Source: Polycyclovorans sp002706265 (GTDB lineage Bacteria; Pseudomonadota; Gammaproteobacteria; Nevskiales; Nevskiaceae). From it: a DNA stretch of 64,000 bases. The position numbers and the translations under genes were made by a program. The stretch is taken from contig CAXBBM010000015.1 in assembly GCA_963973915.1 (NCBI GenBank), positions 1-64,000 on the forward strand, given 5' to 3'. The notes under the pieces are model-generated. The model did no database searches. It was not told where the DNA came from and saw nothing but the letters and a program-made list of their open reading frames with translations. Every line of letters starts with the position of its first letter. Positions within the stretch are counted from its first letter, which is position 1. This document shows, in pieces, positions 42,132-51,378 of this stretch.

Positions 42132-44201
42132 ATGACCCCAGGCCTGACCACTGCCGTGACCCACCTTCGCACCCGGGGCCTGCAGGCCGCCGGTGCGCCG
42201 CTGATCCTGTTTCTGCTGCTGGCCATGGTGGTGGTGCCGCTGCCGGCGCTGGCGCTGGACCTGTTCTTCACGCTCAACATCGCCCTGTCGCTGGTGGTGC
42301 TGCTGGCTGTGCTGTACGTGCTGCGGCCGCTGGATTTCACGGTGTTTCCCACCGTGCTGCTGATCACCACCCTGTTCCGGCTGGCCTTGAACGTGGCCTC
42401 GACCCGCGTGGTGCTGCTCAACGGCCACGAGGGCGGCGACGCGGCCGGCAAGGTGATCGAAGCATTCGGCAGCTTCGTGATCGGCGGCAATTACGCGGTG
42501 GGTTTCGTGGTGTTCATGATTCTCACCATCATCAATTTCGCGGTCATCACCAAGGGCGCCGGGCGCGTCTCCGAGGTGTCGGCGCGCTTCACCCTGGATG
42601 CGATGCCCGGCAAGCAGATGGCCATCGACGCCGACCTGAACGCCGGACTGCTGACCCGCGACGAGGCCAAGGCCAAGCGTGAGGAAGTGCGGGTCGAGGC
42701 CGATTTCTACGGCGCGATGGACGGCGCCAGCAAGTTCGTCAAGGGCGACGCCGTGGCGGGCATCCTGATTCTGGTGGTCAACCTGCTGGGCGGGGTGGCC
42801 ATTGGCGCCATGGCCCACGGCCTGAGCTTTGCCGAGGCATTCGCGGTGTACGGCCTGCTGACCATTGGTGACGGCCTGGTCGCGCAGATTCCGGCGCTGC
42901 TGTTGTCGGTGGCGGTGGCGATTCTGGTCACCCGCATGTCGCGCTCTGAAACCATGGCGCAGCAGATGCAGACGCAGGTGATCGGTGACGGCCGCGCCCT
43001 GGCCATGGCCGCCGGCCTGATGTTTGTCATCGGCCTGGTGCCGGGCATGCCCAACGTGGCCTTTCTGCTGCTCGCCGGCCTGCTCGGCGGGCTTGCCTAC
43101 CTGTTGCATCGGCGGGCCCTGGCCAAGCCGGACCCGCAGGACGCCTCCGAAGGGCCGCAGGACGCGCCGGCCGAACTGGCCTGGGAAGACCTGCCGCTGA
43201 TCGACGCCCTGGGGCTGGAACTGGGCTACCGGCTGATTCCGCTGGCCGACGCCACCCAGGGCGGCGAGCTGATGGGCCGCATCCGCGGCATCCGCCGCAA
43301 GCTCAGCGAAGAAATGGGCTTTCTGTTTCCGGCCGTGCATGTGCGCGACAACCTGCAATTGCCGCCGGCGCAGTACCGGATACTGCTGCACGGTGTCGAG
43401 ATTGCGTCGGCCGAGTGCCACCCCGATCGCGACCTGGCGCTCGATGCCGGGCAGGTGCTCGACACGGTCGACGGAATTTCGACGCACGACCCGGCCTTTG
43501 GCATGCCGGCGGTGTGGATCGAGCCGGGCAACCGCGCCTACGCCCAGGCGCAGGGCTACACGGTGGTGGACGCGGCCACGGTCATGGCCACCCATCTCAG
43601 CCAGATCTTCAAGCAGCACGCCCATGAGCTGCTGGGCATCGAGGAGGCGCAGGCGCTGCTGGCCGCCACCGCGCGCCACGCGCCCAAGCTGGTCGAAGAC
43701 CTGATTCCCAAGCAGTTGTCGCTGGCGGTGTTCGCCAAGGTGCTGCAGGGGCTGCTCACCGAGCGCATTCCGGTGCGCAATCTGCGCGGCATTCTCGAAG
43801 CCCTGGCCGAACACGCGCCGCGCACCAACGACCCGCAGGCCCTGCTCATCGCCGTGCGCCAGGCGCTGTCGCGGCAGATCGTCGCCGCCCTGGGGCAGAG
43901 CACGACCGCTGATCTGCCGGTTTTCACCCTTTCAGCACCGTTGGAGCAGCTGTTGCAAGACGGTCTGCAACACACCAACGCAGTGCTGGAGCCCGGCCTT
44001 GCAGACCAAATACAAAGCGCGCTGCACCAACACGTTCAGCAACAGGACGCCGTCGGCGAACCGACGGTGCTGCTGGTTCCGGGAACGGTTCGATCGGTGC
44101 TGGCGCGGTTTCTCCGGGCGGCGGTCCCGCAGGTCCACGTTCTGGCATTTCACGAGTTGCCCGAGACGGCCCGCATTCGCCACCTCGGCACCATCGGTTA
44201 A
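42132..44201 (+). CDS. flhA: Flagellar export gate protein FlhA
   Basis: 689 residues from ATG 42132; an in-frame ATG at 42072 would add 20 basic residues. The N-terminal half has about eight membrane helices and the FHIPEP signature region (STRVVLLNGHEGGDAAGKVI; GFVVFMILTIINFAVITKGA, then GRVSEVSARFTLDAMPGKQM). The cytoplasmic half forms the export nonamer that receives substrates. It heads flhA-flhF-flhG-fliA. flhB, its usual upstream partner, is absent: upstream is hslR on the other strand. The 138-bp gap before it has no promoter I can support. Confidence 0.96.
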   Translation: MTPGLTTAVTHLRTRGLQAAGAPLILFLLLAMVVVPLPALALDLFFTLNIALSLVVLLAVLYVLRPLDFTVFPTVLLITTLFRLALNVASTRVVLLNGHEGGDAAGKVIEAFGSFVIGGNYAVGFVVFMILTIINFAVITKGAGRVSEVSARFTLDAMPGKQMAIDADLNAGLLTRDEAKAKREEVRVEADFYGAMDGASKFVKGDAVAGILILVVNLLGGVAIGAMAHGLSFAEAFAVYGLLTIGDGLVAQIPALLLSVAVAILVTRMSRSETMAQQMQTQVIGDGRALAMAAGLMFVIGLVPGMPNVAFLLLAGLLGGLAYLLHRRALAKPDPQDASEGPQDAPAELAWEDLPLIDALGLELGYRLIPLADATQGGELMGRIRGIRRKLSEEMGFLFPAVHVRDNLQLPPAQYRILLHGVEIASAECHPDRDLALDAGQVLDTVDGISTHDPAFGMPAVWIEPGNRAYAQAQGYTVVDAATVMATHLSQIFKQHAHELLGIEEAQALLAATARHAPKLVEDLIPKQLSLAVFAKVLQGLLTERIPVRNLRGILEALAEHAPRTNDPQALLIAVRQALSRQIVAALGQSTTADLPVFTLSAPLEQLLQDGLQHTNAVLEPGLADQIQSALHQHVQQQDAVGEPTVLLVPGTVRSVLARFLRAAVPQVHVLAFHELPETARIRHLGTIG

Positions 44202-44213
44202 GGGGGTCATGGC

Positions 44214-45443
44214 ATGAAGATCAAACGCTTTCTGGCCGGCAGCATGCGCGAAGCCATGCGCCAGGTGCGCGAAGAACAGGGGCCCGATGCGGTCATTCTG
44301 GCCAGCCACACCCGGCACGACGGGGTCGAAGTGGTCGCCGCCGTGGACTACGACGAAGCGCTGATGCGCCAGGCGGTGGCCCGCAGTGAAGCCCCGGCCC
44401 CCCCGGCCAGGGCCCCCGCGCCCAAGGCGGCGAAGCGCCCGGCTGCCGAAGCCCCGGTGTCGCCTGAGCCGGCGCCTCAGTCGCGGCAAGTGGAGTGGGC
44501 CATAGACCCGCAGATCCGGCGGCTGGAAACCGAGCTGGGCGAGTTGCGCGGCCTGCTCGAAGCCACCCTGGCGGCCACCGAAACCCGCATTGCCCAGGCC
44601 CACCCCAACCGCGCCCGCCTGCTGGCGCTGATGGAGCAGTTGGGGTTTTCGCCGCGCATCGGCCAGCGCATTGCCGCCACCCTGCCGATCGATGCCGACG
44701 AGACCCGCACCCGCTGCCTGCCCGTCGGCTGGCTGGCCAAGCATTTGACCGTCATTGCCCCGGCGGTGCTGGAAACCGGCGGTCGCGTGGCGCTGGTCGG
44801 CCCCACCGGCGTCGGCAAGACCACCACGCTGGCCAAGCTGGCCGCCCGCGCGGTGCGCCGCTTCGGCTCCCGGCAGGTGGCGCTGATCTCGCTTGACACC
44901 TATCGCATCGGCGCCGAAGAACAGCTGTCCACCTATGCGCGACTGCTGGGGGTGCCGCTTTATGTCGCCCAGGCGCCGGAGCAACTGGGCGAACGCCTGC
45001 GCGACCTGAGTGACTGCCGCTGCGTGTTCATCGACACGCCGGGCATGAGCCCCGGCGACGATCGGCTGGTGGCCTCGCTGGAGGCGCTGGGCTGTCGCAA
45101 TGACCAGATCCAGAGCTGGCTGGTGTTGCCGGCCGGCCAGCAGCGCGAAGACCTGGAGGCCGCGGTGCACCGCTTCAGGCCCGCCCGTCCCAGTGCGCTG
45201 GTGCTGAGCAAGCTCGATGAATGCACCCGGTTGGGCGGCGCGCTGTCGGTGGCGCTGGAGCAGCAACTGCCGCTGACCGCGCTGTGCGACGGCCAGCGGG
45301 TGCCCGAGGATTTTCACCTCGCGCGCGCCGCCGACGTGGTGCTGCGCGCCATGCAGGTGGCCCGCAAACCCAACGCGGTGCCGGCCATGCCGCCGCCGGT
45401 AACGACCTCTTTTTCCAGTCTGGAGCACGCGCGTCATGGCTGA
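44214..45443 (+). CDS. flhF: Flagellar placement GTPase FlhF
   Basis: 409 residues. An N-terminal B domain (IKRFLAGSMREAMRQVREEQ), a variable Pro/Ala-rich linker (about residues 60-95), then an SRP-type NG GTPase with P-loop GPTGVGKTTTLAKLAAR and the DTYRIGAEEQL and IDTPGM motifs. FlhF marks the pole where the flagellum is built. A strong AAGGGGGT site precedes it. It overlaps flhG by eight bases. Confidence 0.95.
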   Translation: MKIKRFLAGSMREAMRQVREEQGPDAVILASHTRHDGVEVVAAVDYDEALMRQAVARSEAPAPPARAPAPKAAKRPAAEAPVSPEPAPQSRQVEWAIDPQIRRLETELGELRGLLEATLAATETRIAQAHPNRARLLALMEQLGFSPRIGQRIAATLPIDADETRTRCLPVGWLAKHLTVIAPAVLETGGRVALVGPTGVGKTTTLAKLAARAVRRFGSRQVALISLDTYRIGAEEQLSTYARLLGVPLYVAQAPEQLGERLRDLSDCRCVFIDTPGMSPGDDRLVASLEALGCRNDQIQSWLVLPAGQQREDLEAAVHRFRPARPSALVLSKLDECTRLGGALSVALEQQLPLTALCDGQRVPEDFHLARAADVVLRAMQVARKPNAVPAMPPPVTTSFSSLEHARHG

Positions 45444-46314
45444 GTCGATCATCTCCCGCTTCACCCAGGCGGCCGGGCTGCAACCCCGCAAGGATGCGCC
45501 CCGGCCGGTCCGGGTGATTGCCGTCGCCAGTGGCAAGGGCGGGGTGGGCAAGACCAACGTCTCGGCCAATCTTGCGCTGGCCTTGCAGATGGCGGGCGAG
45601 CAGGTGCTGCTCATGGACGCCGACCTGGGGCTGGCCAACGTGGACGTGCTGTTCGGCCTGCAACCCATGTTCCATCTGGGCCATGTGCTGGAGGGACGGT
45701 GCTCGCTCAACGACGCGTTGGTGCAGGGCCCGTCGGGGCTGACCATCGTGCCGGCCGCCAGTGGCCTGAAGCAGATGGCCTCGCTGAGTCACGCCGAGCA
45801 CGTGGGCCTGATCCGCGCATTTTCGGAGCTTGCCCGGCCCATCGACACGCTGATCGTCGACACCGCCGCCGGCATCGCCGACAGCGTCACCACCTTCTGC
45901 CGCGCGGCCCAGGAGGTGCTGATCGTGGCCAACAACGAGCCGGCCTCGCTGACCGATGCCTATGCGCTGATCAAGGTGCTGTCGCGCGACCACGGCATAC
46001 ACCGCGCCCACGTGATCGCCAACATGATCCGCTCGGCGGCCGACGGCTACGAGATGTTCGAGCACCTGCGTCGGGTCTCGGAGCGCTTTCTCGACGTACA
46101 CCTCAACTACCTCGGTGGCGTGCCCTACGACGAGTACCTGCAGCGCGCCATCCGTCGCCAGACGGCCGTGGTCGAGGCCTACCCCAGCGCGCAGTCGTCG
46201 GTGGCGTTTCGCAACCTCGCCGCCACCGTCCGCAAATGGCCGCCGCCCGAGGGCGCCCGCGGCCACGTCGAATTCTTTGTTGAGCGCCTGATTGGCACCG
46301 GGGCCTACGCATGA
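45436..46314 (+). CDS. flhG: Flagellar number regulator FlhG (FleN), MinD-like ATPase
   Basis: 292 residues. Deviant Walker A motif ASGKGGVGKTNVSANLALAL, LMDADLGLANVDVLFGL and the conserved LIVDTAAGIADSVTTFCRAA. FlhG antagonises FlhF and the master regulator FleQ, limiting the cell to one or few polar flagella. It overlaps flhF by eight bases and fliA by four (ATGA). Confidence 0.95.
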   Translation: MAESIISRFTQAAGLQPRKDAPRPVRVIAVASGKGGVGKTNVSANLALALQMAGEQVLLMDADLGLANVDVLFGLQPMFHLGHVLEGRCSLNDALVQGPSGLTIVPAASGLKQMASLSHAEHVGLIRAFSELARPIDTLIVDTAAGIADSVTTFCRAAQEVLIVANNEPASLTDAYALIKVLSRDHGIHRAHVIANMIRSAADGYEMFEHLRRVSERFLDVHLNYLGGVPYDEYLQRAIRRQTAVVEAYPSAQSSVAFRNLAATVRKWPPPEGARGHVEFFVERLIGTGAYA

Positions 46315-47051
46315 GCGCCGTCGTCGAGGCCTACCGTGCCCAGCAGGTGCCCTCGCTGCAGGAACTGATCGCCGCGCACCAGTCGCTGGTGCGGCGCATT
46401 GCCTACCACCTGCTGGCCAGGTTGCCGTCCTCGGTGGAAGTGGATGACCTGCTGCAGGCCGGGCAACTGGGCCTGATTGAAGCCGCGCAGCATTTCCGCA
46501 CCGATGCGGGCGCCAGCTTTTCCACCTTCGCCGGCATCCGCATTCGCGGGGCCATGCTCGATGAACTGCGCAAGGGCGACTGGGTGCCGCGGTCGGTGCA
46601 CCGGCGGGCGCGCGAACTGGCCGACGCCATACGCCGCGTCGAGGCGCGCACCGGCCACGAGGCTGCAGACGCCGAGGTGGCGCAAGAACTGGGCATCAGC
46701 CTCAGTGAGTACCACCAGCACGCCGAAGACGCCGCGCGCGCGCCGCTGATGTCGCTGGACGGCGCCGCCGAAAGCGACCCCTCGATACTCGACCACATCG
46801 CCAGCCACGACTCGCCCGAACGCGAAGTGCTGCGCGATGACTTCAAGCGCGCCCTGGCGCGCGGCATCGACCAGCTGCCCGAGCGCGAAAAGCTGGTGAT
46901 GAGCCTGTACTACCAGGACGAACTCAACCTCAAGGAAGTGGGCGCGGTGCTGGGTGTCAGCGAAAGCCGCGTCTGCCAGTTGCACGCCCAGGCGCTGCTG
47001 CGACTGCGCGCCCGCCTGAGTGACTGGACCCAGTTGTCCGAAGCCGCCTGA
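46311..47051 (+). CDS. fliA: Flagellar sigma factor FliA (sigma-28)
   Basis: 246 residues, standard length. Regions 2 (LLQAGQLGLIEAAQHFRTDA, FSTFAGIRIRGAMLDELRKG, DWVPRSVHRRAREL), 3 and 4 (LPEREKLVMSLYYQDELNLK, VLGVSESRVCQLHAQALLRL) are complete. It directs late flagellar and chemotaxis genes; a matching promoter lies before cheV at 1492-1518. Its antagonist flgM is not in the window. Confidence 0.96.
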   Translation: MSAVVEAYRAQQVPSLQELIAAHQSLVRRIAYHLLARLPSSVEVDDLLQAGQLGLIEAAQHFRTDAGASFSTFAGIRIRGAMLDELRKGDWVPRSVHRRARELADAIRRVEARTGHEAADAEVAQELGISLSEYHQHAEDAARAPLMSLDGAAESDPSILDHIASHDSPEREVLRDDFKRALARGIDQLPEREKLVMSLYYQDELNLKEVGAVLGVSESRVCQLHAQALLRLRARLSDWTQLSEAA

Positions 47052-47076
47052 CCCCGAACGACCGCCGAGACCCGCC

Positions 47077-47469
47077 ATGAACCCGAACATGAAAATCCTC
47101 ATCGTTGACGACTTCTCGACCATGCGTCGCATCGTCAAGAACCTGCTTGCCGACCTGGGCTTCACCAACACCGCCGAGGCCGACGACGGCGCCACCGCAC
47201 TGCCGCTGCTCAAGCAGGGCGGCTTCGACTTCGTCGTGACCGACTGGAACATGCCTGGCGTCACCGGTATCGAGCTGCTCAAGGCCATCCGCGCCGAGCC
47301 TTCGCTGGCCAAGCTGCCGGTGCTGATGGTGACCGCCGAAGCCAAGCGCGAGCAGATCATCGAAGCCGCGCAGGCGGGCGTGAACGGCTACATCATCAAG
47401 CCGTTCACCGCCGTCACCCTCAAGGAAAAGCTCGACAAGGTGTTCGAGCGTCTGGCCCAGGCCGCGTGA
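47077..47469 (+). CDS. cheY: Chemotaxis response regulator CheY
   Basis: 130 residues from ATG 47077; an in-frame ATG at 47020 adds 19 Pro-rich residues and is unlikely. A single receiver domain with the acidic pair in ILIVDDFSTMRRIVKNLLAD, phospho-acceptor Asp56 in VTDWNMPG, Thr in VTAEAKREQI and Lys in YIIKPF. CheY-P binds the flagellar switch and reverses rotation. It overlaps cheZ by one base. Confidence 0.97.
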   Translation: MNPNMKILIVDDFSTMRRIVKNLLADLGFTNTAEADDGATALPLLKQGGFDFVVTDWNMPGVTGIELLKAIRAEPSLAKLPVLMVTAEAKREQIIEAAQAGVNGYIIKPFTAVTLKEKLDKVFERLAQAA

Positions 47470-48026
47470 TGCGCCCGGACCATCCGTCCGCGCCGGACGC
47501 CACCCTGCGCGAAGAACTGCGTGGCGTGACCCGCGCCTTTCAGCAGGCCTTGCACAGCCTGCCGCTGGACACGCGGCTGGTCGACGTGGCCCGGCTGGCA
47601 CTGCCGGATGCCTGTGCGCGCCTCGATCATGTCGTGGCGCTCACCGAAACCGCCGCCCACACCACGCTCGACAAGGTGGACGCGCTGCGCGGCAGCCTGG
47701 ACGCCTCCGGGCGCATTGCCGCCTCGCTGCCGGAACACACACGCGGCCGGCTGGAGGCCCTGATCAAGGTGCAGCGCGGCCATTGCGCCGAGCTCGATGC
47801 CGCGCAGGCCTATCAGGACCTGACCGGCCAGATCATCCGCCGCGTCACCCAGATCATTCGCGGTCTGGAGGCCGATCTGCTGGCCCTGGCCGAAGGCCGG
47901 CCGCTGGCCATCACCCCGGCCGAGCCCGACCTGACGCGGGGGTGCGGCCCGGCCATTGCCAATCTTGACGCCGCGCCCTCGACGCAGGGCGATGCCGACG
48001 ACCTGCTCGACGCGCTGGGGCTGTGA
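47469..48026 (+). CDS. cheZ: CheY-P phosphatase CheZ
   Basis: 185 residues from the ATG at 47469, overlapping the cheY stop (TGATG); a GTG just before would add one residue. The catalytic helix motif is AAQAYQDLTGQIIRRVTQII, with Asp and Gln as in the family. The C-terminus ends in DADDLLDALGL, the CheY-binding peptide. It ends CheY signalling. Shorter than the Escherichia coli protein (214 residues) mainly at the N-terminus. Confidence 0.93.
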   Translation: MRPDHPSAPDATLREELRGVTRAFQQALHSLPLDTRLVDVARLALPDACARLDHVVALTETAAHTTLDKVDALRGSLDASGRIAASLPEHTRGRLEALIKVQRGHCAELDAAQAYQDLTGQIIRRVTQIIRGLEADLLALAEGRPLAITPAEPDLTRGCGPAIANLDAAPSTQGDADDLLDALGL

Positions 48027-48029
48027 CCG

Positions 48030-49724
48030 ATGACCGACGACCCCAGTCTGCTCGCGGATTTTCTCAACGAGGCCACGCCGTTGCTGGAGCGCCTTGGCGA
48101 TGACCTGATGCGCCTCGGGGACGACCCCTCGGCCGACACGCTGAACGCCGTGTTTCGCGGCTTTCATACCGTGAAGGGCGGCGCCAGCTTTCTGGCGCTG
48201 GACGCCGTGGTCGCCCTTTGTCACCGCGCTGAAGATGCCTTCGGACGGGTGCGCGATGGCACGCTCACCGTCACCGAGCCGCTGATTGACGCGGCGCTGG
48301 ATGCCGCACGGGTGCTCGACCAGCAGGTGGCCGCCCTGTACGAGGGCGTGGCCCCGCCGCCCGCGCCGCCCGAGGTGCTGGCCGCCTTCGACCAATTGCT
48401 GGGGCAGGGCGCCGATGACCTGATCAGCGAGGACGAATTCGAGGCCCTGCTCGACCAGTTGCAGGGCGGTGGCGCGCCGCCGCCGGCGGTCGCCCCGCCC
48501 GCAGCCGTTGCACCACCGGTCGCGGCCCAGCCTGCCGCCCGGCCCGCCGCCCTGCGGCCGCCCGACACCCAGGTGCGGGTCGATGCCGAGCGGCTGGACC
48601 GACTGATGGCCCTGGTCGGTGAACTGGTGATTGTGCGCAACCGGCTCAAGGCGCACGCCGGTGATCGCGTCGCCACACCCGATGCCCCCGAACACGGTCG
48701 TCTGCTGGGCGAGCTCGACCGCGTGACCCTGCGCCTGCAAGACGCCGTGATGCGCTGCCGCATGCAGCCGGTCGGCCGTCTGTTCAGCCGCTTTCCGCGC
48801 GTCGCGCGGGAGCTGGCGCGCGAACTGGGCAAGCAGGTCGAGATCGTGCTGGACGGTGAAGACACCGACCTCGACAAGCACCTGGTCGATGCCCTGGCCG
48901 ACCCGCTCATTCACCTGGTACGCAACGCCATTGACCACGGCATCGAAACGCCCGAGCAGCGCCGCGCGCTGGGCAAGCCGGTGGTGGGCCGCCTGTTGCT
49001 GTCGGCGCAACAGCGCGGAGACAGCGTGATGCTGCGCATCGAAGACGATGGCAAGGGGCTGGACGCCGACGCGATCCGTGCCTCGGCCATCAAGAAGGGC
49101 CTGCTGGATGAACGCGATGCCGCGCAACTCAGCGTCGCACAGGCCCGCGAACTGATTCTGAAGGCCGGATTCTCGACCCGCGAGGCGGTGTCGTCCGTGT
49201 CGGGCCGCGGCGTCGGCATGGATGTGGTGGCCGCCAGCGTGCGCAGTCTGGGCGGGCGCCTGGTGCTGGGCGGCGAGACCGGGCGCGGCACCGTGGTGGA
49301 GCTGATCCTGCCGCTGACGCTGGCGATTCTGCCGACCCTGCGCACCGCCTGCGCCGGCCGCTCGCTGGCGGTGCCGCTGCGGCAGATCATCGACCTGCAG
49401 ACCTTTGACGCCGACCAGGTGCAAATGCGCGGCGACGTGCCGCTGTGGAGCGGCACACAGCCGGCCATTCCCCTGCATTTCCTCGACCAGTGGCTGGGCG
49501 CGCCGAAAGGCCTGCGCAAGCTGCTGGTGCGTGTCAGCACGCGCCGCGGTGACTGCGGCCTGGTGGTGGACGCGGTGGAAGGCCGTGAAGACATCGTCGT
49601 CAAGCCGCCGGGCGCCCTGCTGCGCGGACTGCCCGGCTACGGCGGCGCGGCGGTGACCGGCGACGGGCGCATCGCCGTGATTTTGAACCCGGATGAACTC
49701 ACCACCATGGCAGTGGAGGCCTGA
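48030..49724 (+). CDS. cheA: Chemotaxis histidine kinase CheA (compact form)
   Basis: 564 residues. P1 phosphotransfer domain with phospho-His46 in RGFHTVKGGASF; a Pro/Ala-rich linker at about 145-180; P3 dimerisation helices (RVDAERLDRLMALVGELVIV); P4 ATPase with N box HLVRNAIDHGIE and G boxes IEDDGKGLD and GRGVGMDVV; and a C-terminal CheW-like P5 domain. There is no room for a folded P2 (CheY-docking) domain, so it is shorter than Escherichia coli CheA (654). It is immediately followed by motC and motD. Confidence 0.95.
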   Translation: MTDDPSLLADFLNEATPLLERLGDDLMRLGDDPSADTLNAVFRGFHTVKGGASFLALDAVVALCHRAEDAFGRVRDGTLTVTEPLIDAALDAARVLDQQVAALYEGVAPPPAPPEVLAAFDQLLGQGADDLISEDEFEALLDQLQGGGAPPPAVAPPAAVAPPVAAQPAARPAALRPPDTQVRVDAERLDRLMALVGELVIVRNRLKAHAGDRVATPDAPEHGRLLGELDRVTLRLQDAVMRCRMQPVGRLFSRFPRVARELARELGKQVEIVLDGEDTDLDKHLVDALADPLIHLVRNAIDHGIETPEQRRALGKPVVGRLLLSAQQRGDSVMLRIEDDGKGLDADAIRASAIKKGLLDERDAAQLSVAQARELILKAGFSTREAVSSVSGRGVGMDVVAASVRSLGGRLVLGGETGRGTVVELILPLTLAILPTLRTACAGRSLAVPLRQIIDLQTFDADQVQMRGDVPLWSGTQPAIPLHFLDQWLGAPKGLRKLLVRVSTRRGDCGLVVDAVEGREDIVVKPPGALLRGLPGYGGAAVTGDGRIAVILNPDELTTMAVEA

Positions 49725-49727
49725 GGT

Positions 49728-50468
49728 ATGGACATCGTCAGTTTGGCTGCCATTGTTCTGGCCACCGTGTCGGTGATTGGCGGCAGCATTCTCAAGGGCG
49801 CGGGCGTCAAGGCGCTGCTCTCCAGCGCCGCCTTCATGATCGTCGTGCTCGGCACCATTGCATCCGTGTGTCTGCACACGCCGGCCTCGACGCTGAAGCG
49901 GGCCATGGCGATTGCTAAATGGGTGTTCATGCCGCCGAAAAGCGATCCGCATCAGACCATCGAGCAGATCGTTGAATGGAGCAACACGGCACGCAAGCAG
50001 GGGCTGCTGGCGCTGGAAGCCTCGGTCGATGCGCAGCCGGATGAGTTCATCAAGAAGGGCCTGCAGATGCTGGTCGATGGTGCCGAGCCGGAAACCCTGC
50101 GGGCCACGCTGGAGGTCGAAATCGGCGCCAAGGAGCACCACGATCTGGCCGCAGCCAAGGTGTTCGAAAGCGCCGGCATCTACGCGCCGACGCTGGGCAT
50201 CATCGGCGCGGTGATGGGGCTGATGGCGGTGATGCAGAACCTCGCCGACCCCTCGAAGCTGGGCGCCGGCATCGCCGCCGCCTTCGTCGCCACCATTTAC
50301 GGCATCGGCTTCGCCAACCTGTTCCTGCTGCCCATGGCCAACAAGCTCAAGGCCATCATCCAGGCGCGCTCGCGGGACCAGGAGATGCTGGTCGAAGGTC
50401 TGGTGAGCATTGCCCGCGGCGAAAATCCCCGCAACATCGAGGCCCGCCTGTCGGGCTACCTGCACTGA
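49728..50468 (+). CDS. motC: Flagellar motor stator protein MotC (MotA family)
   Basis: 246 residues with four membrane helices (residues about 2-20, 30-50, 150-170, 180-200). Conserved stretches GIYAPTLGIIGAVMGLMAVM and AAFVATIYGIGFANLFLLPM carry the channel-lining residues. With MotD it forms an ion-driven stator; the name follows the Pseudomonas paralogue, which is encoded next to cheA. Three bases after cheA behind GAGG; motD follows 13 bp later. Confidence 0.93.
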   Translation: MDIVSLAAIVLATVSVIGGSILKGAGVKALLSSAAFMIVVLGTIASVCLHTPASTLKRAMAIAKWVFMPPKSDPHQTIEQIVEWSNTARKQGLLALEASVDAQPDEFIKKGLQMLVDGAEPETLRATLEVEIGAKEHHDLAAAKVFESAGIYAPTLGIIGAVMGLMAVMQNLADPSKLGAGIAAAFVATIYGIGFANLFLLPMANKLKAIIQARSRDQEMLVEGLVSIARGENPRNIEARLSGYLH

Positions 50469-50481
50469 CCGGAGCCCCGTC

Positions 50482-51378
50482 ATGGCGCGCAAACAACCGC
50501 ACGAAGACCACGTCAACCATGAGGCCTGGGCCATTCCCTACGGCGATCTGGTCACCCTGTTGCTGGCGTTCTTCGTGGTGATGTACGCGGTGTCTTCAAT
50601 CAACGAGGGCAAGTACCGCGTCGCGGCGGCGTCCATGTCGGCGGCCTTTGGTGGCACGCCCAAGTCGCCGGTGCCGATCCAGATTGGCGACCACACCGCC
50701 AAGGGCGACGGGGGCGATCAGAAGGCGCCGCCGATCAACGGCCCCGCCCATCGCCAGGAAGACCGCGCGATGCTGCAGCGCACGCCCATCGCGCCGCCGG
50801 TGGCCGATGTGCGGCCACTGAAAATGACGCCCGACAGCGCGGCGGTCACCGCCCAGGCGGTTGTCGGGGACACGACCCTGGCCGAAATCGGCCGCGAGAT
50901 CATCGAGGCGCTGGCGCCGCTGCTGGCCGACGATCAGGTGCGCATCGTGCACCGGCAGAGCTGGCTCGAGGTCGAGATCAACACCGACGTGCTGTTCGCC
51001 AGTGGCTCGGCCGAGCTGGCGGTGGCGGTGTTGCCGGTGATCGATGAAATCGGCCGCATTCTCGGCAGCTTCGACAACCGTGTTCGGGTGGAGGGCCACA
51101 CCGATGATCGGCCCATCAACACCCGCGTGTTTCCGTCCAACTGGGAGCTGTCGGCGGCGCGCGCCGGCACCGTGGTGCGTCGCCTGCGGGATCAGGCCGT
51201 GCTGCCCGATCGCCTGTCGGTGGTCGGCTATGGCGAGTTCCGGCCTCTGGCCGTCAACGACACGGTGGAAGGGCGCCGGCAGAACCGCCGCGTGACCCTG
51301 ATCGTGCTGGCGGCCGAGCAGACCGAGCTGGCGGCCGCACCGGCCGGGTCGGCGGTGAAGGATGTCCCCGAATCATGA
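50482..51378 (+). CDS. motD: Flagellar motor stator protein MotD (MotB family)
   Basis: 298 residues from ATG 50482. A single N-terminal membrane helix contains the ion-binding Asp (AIPYGDLVTLLLAFFVVMYA). The C-terminal OmpA-like peptidoglycan-binding domain spans about 140-275 (VRVEGHTDDRPINTRVFPSN, WELSAARAGTVVRRL). It anchors the MotC/MotD stator to the wall. Its end overlaps cheW by four bases. Confidence 0.94.
   Translation: MARKQPHEDHVNHEAWAIPYGDLVTLLLAFFVVMYAVSSINEGKYRVAAASMSAAFGGTPKSPVPIQIGDHTAKGDGGDQKAPPINGPAHRQEDRAMLQRTPIAPPVADVRPLKMTPDSAAVTAQAVVGDTTLAEIGREIIEALAPLLADDQVRIVHRQSWLEVEINTDVLFASGSAELAVAVLPVIDEIGRILGSFDNRVRVEGHTDDRPINTRVFPSNWELSAARAGTVVRRLRDQAVLPDRLSVVGYGEFRPLAVNDTVEGRRQNRRVTLIVLAAEQTELAAAPAGSAVKDVPES

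Noticed and set aside
47388..50534. 1048-codon reverse-strand open frame
   Set aside because: It is antisense to cheZ, cheA and motC. Its His/Gln/Arg-rich composition is typical of antisense frames in GC-rich genes and it has no domain signature.
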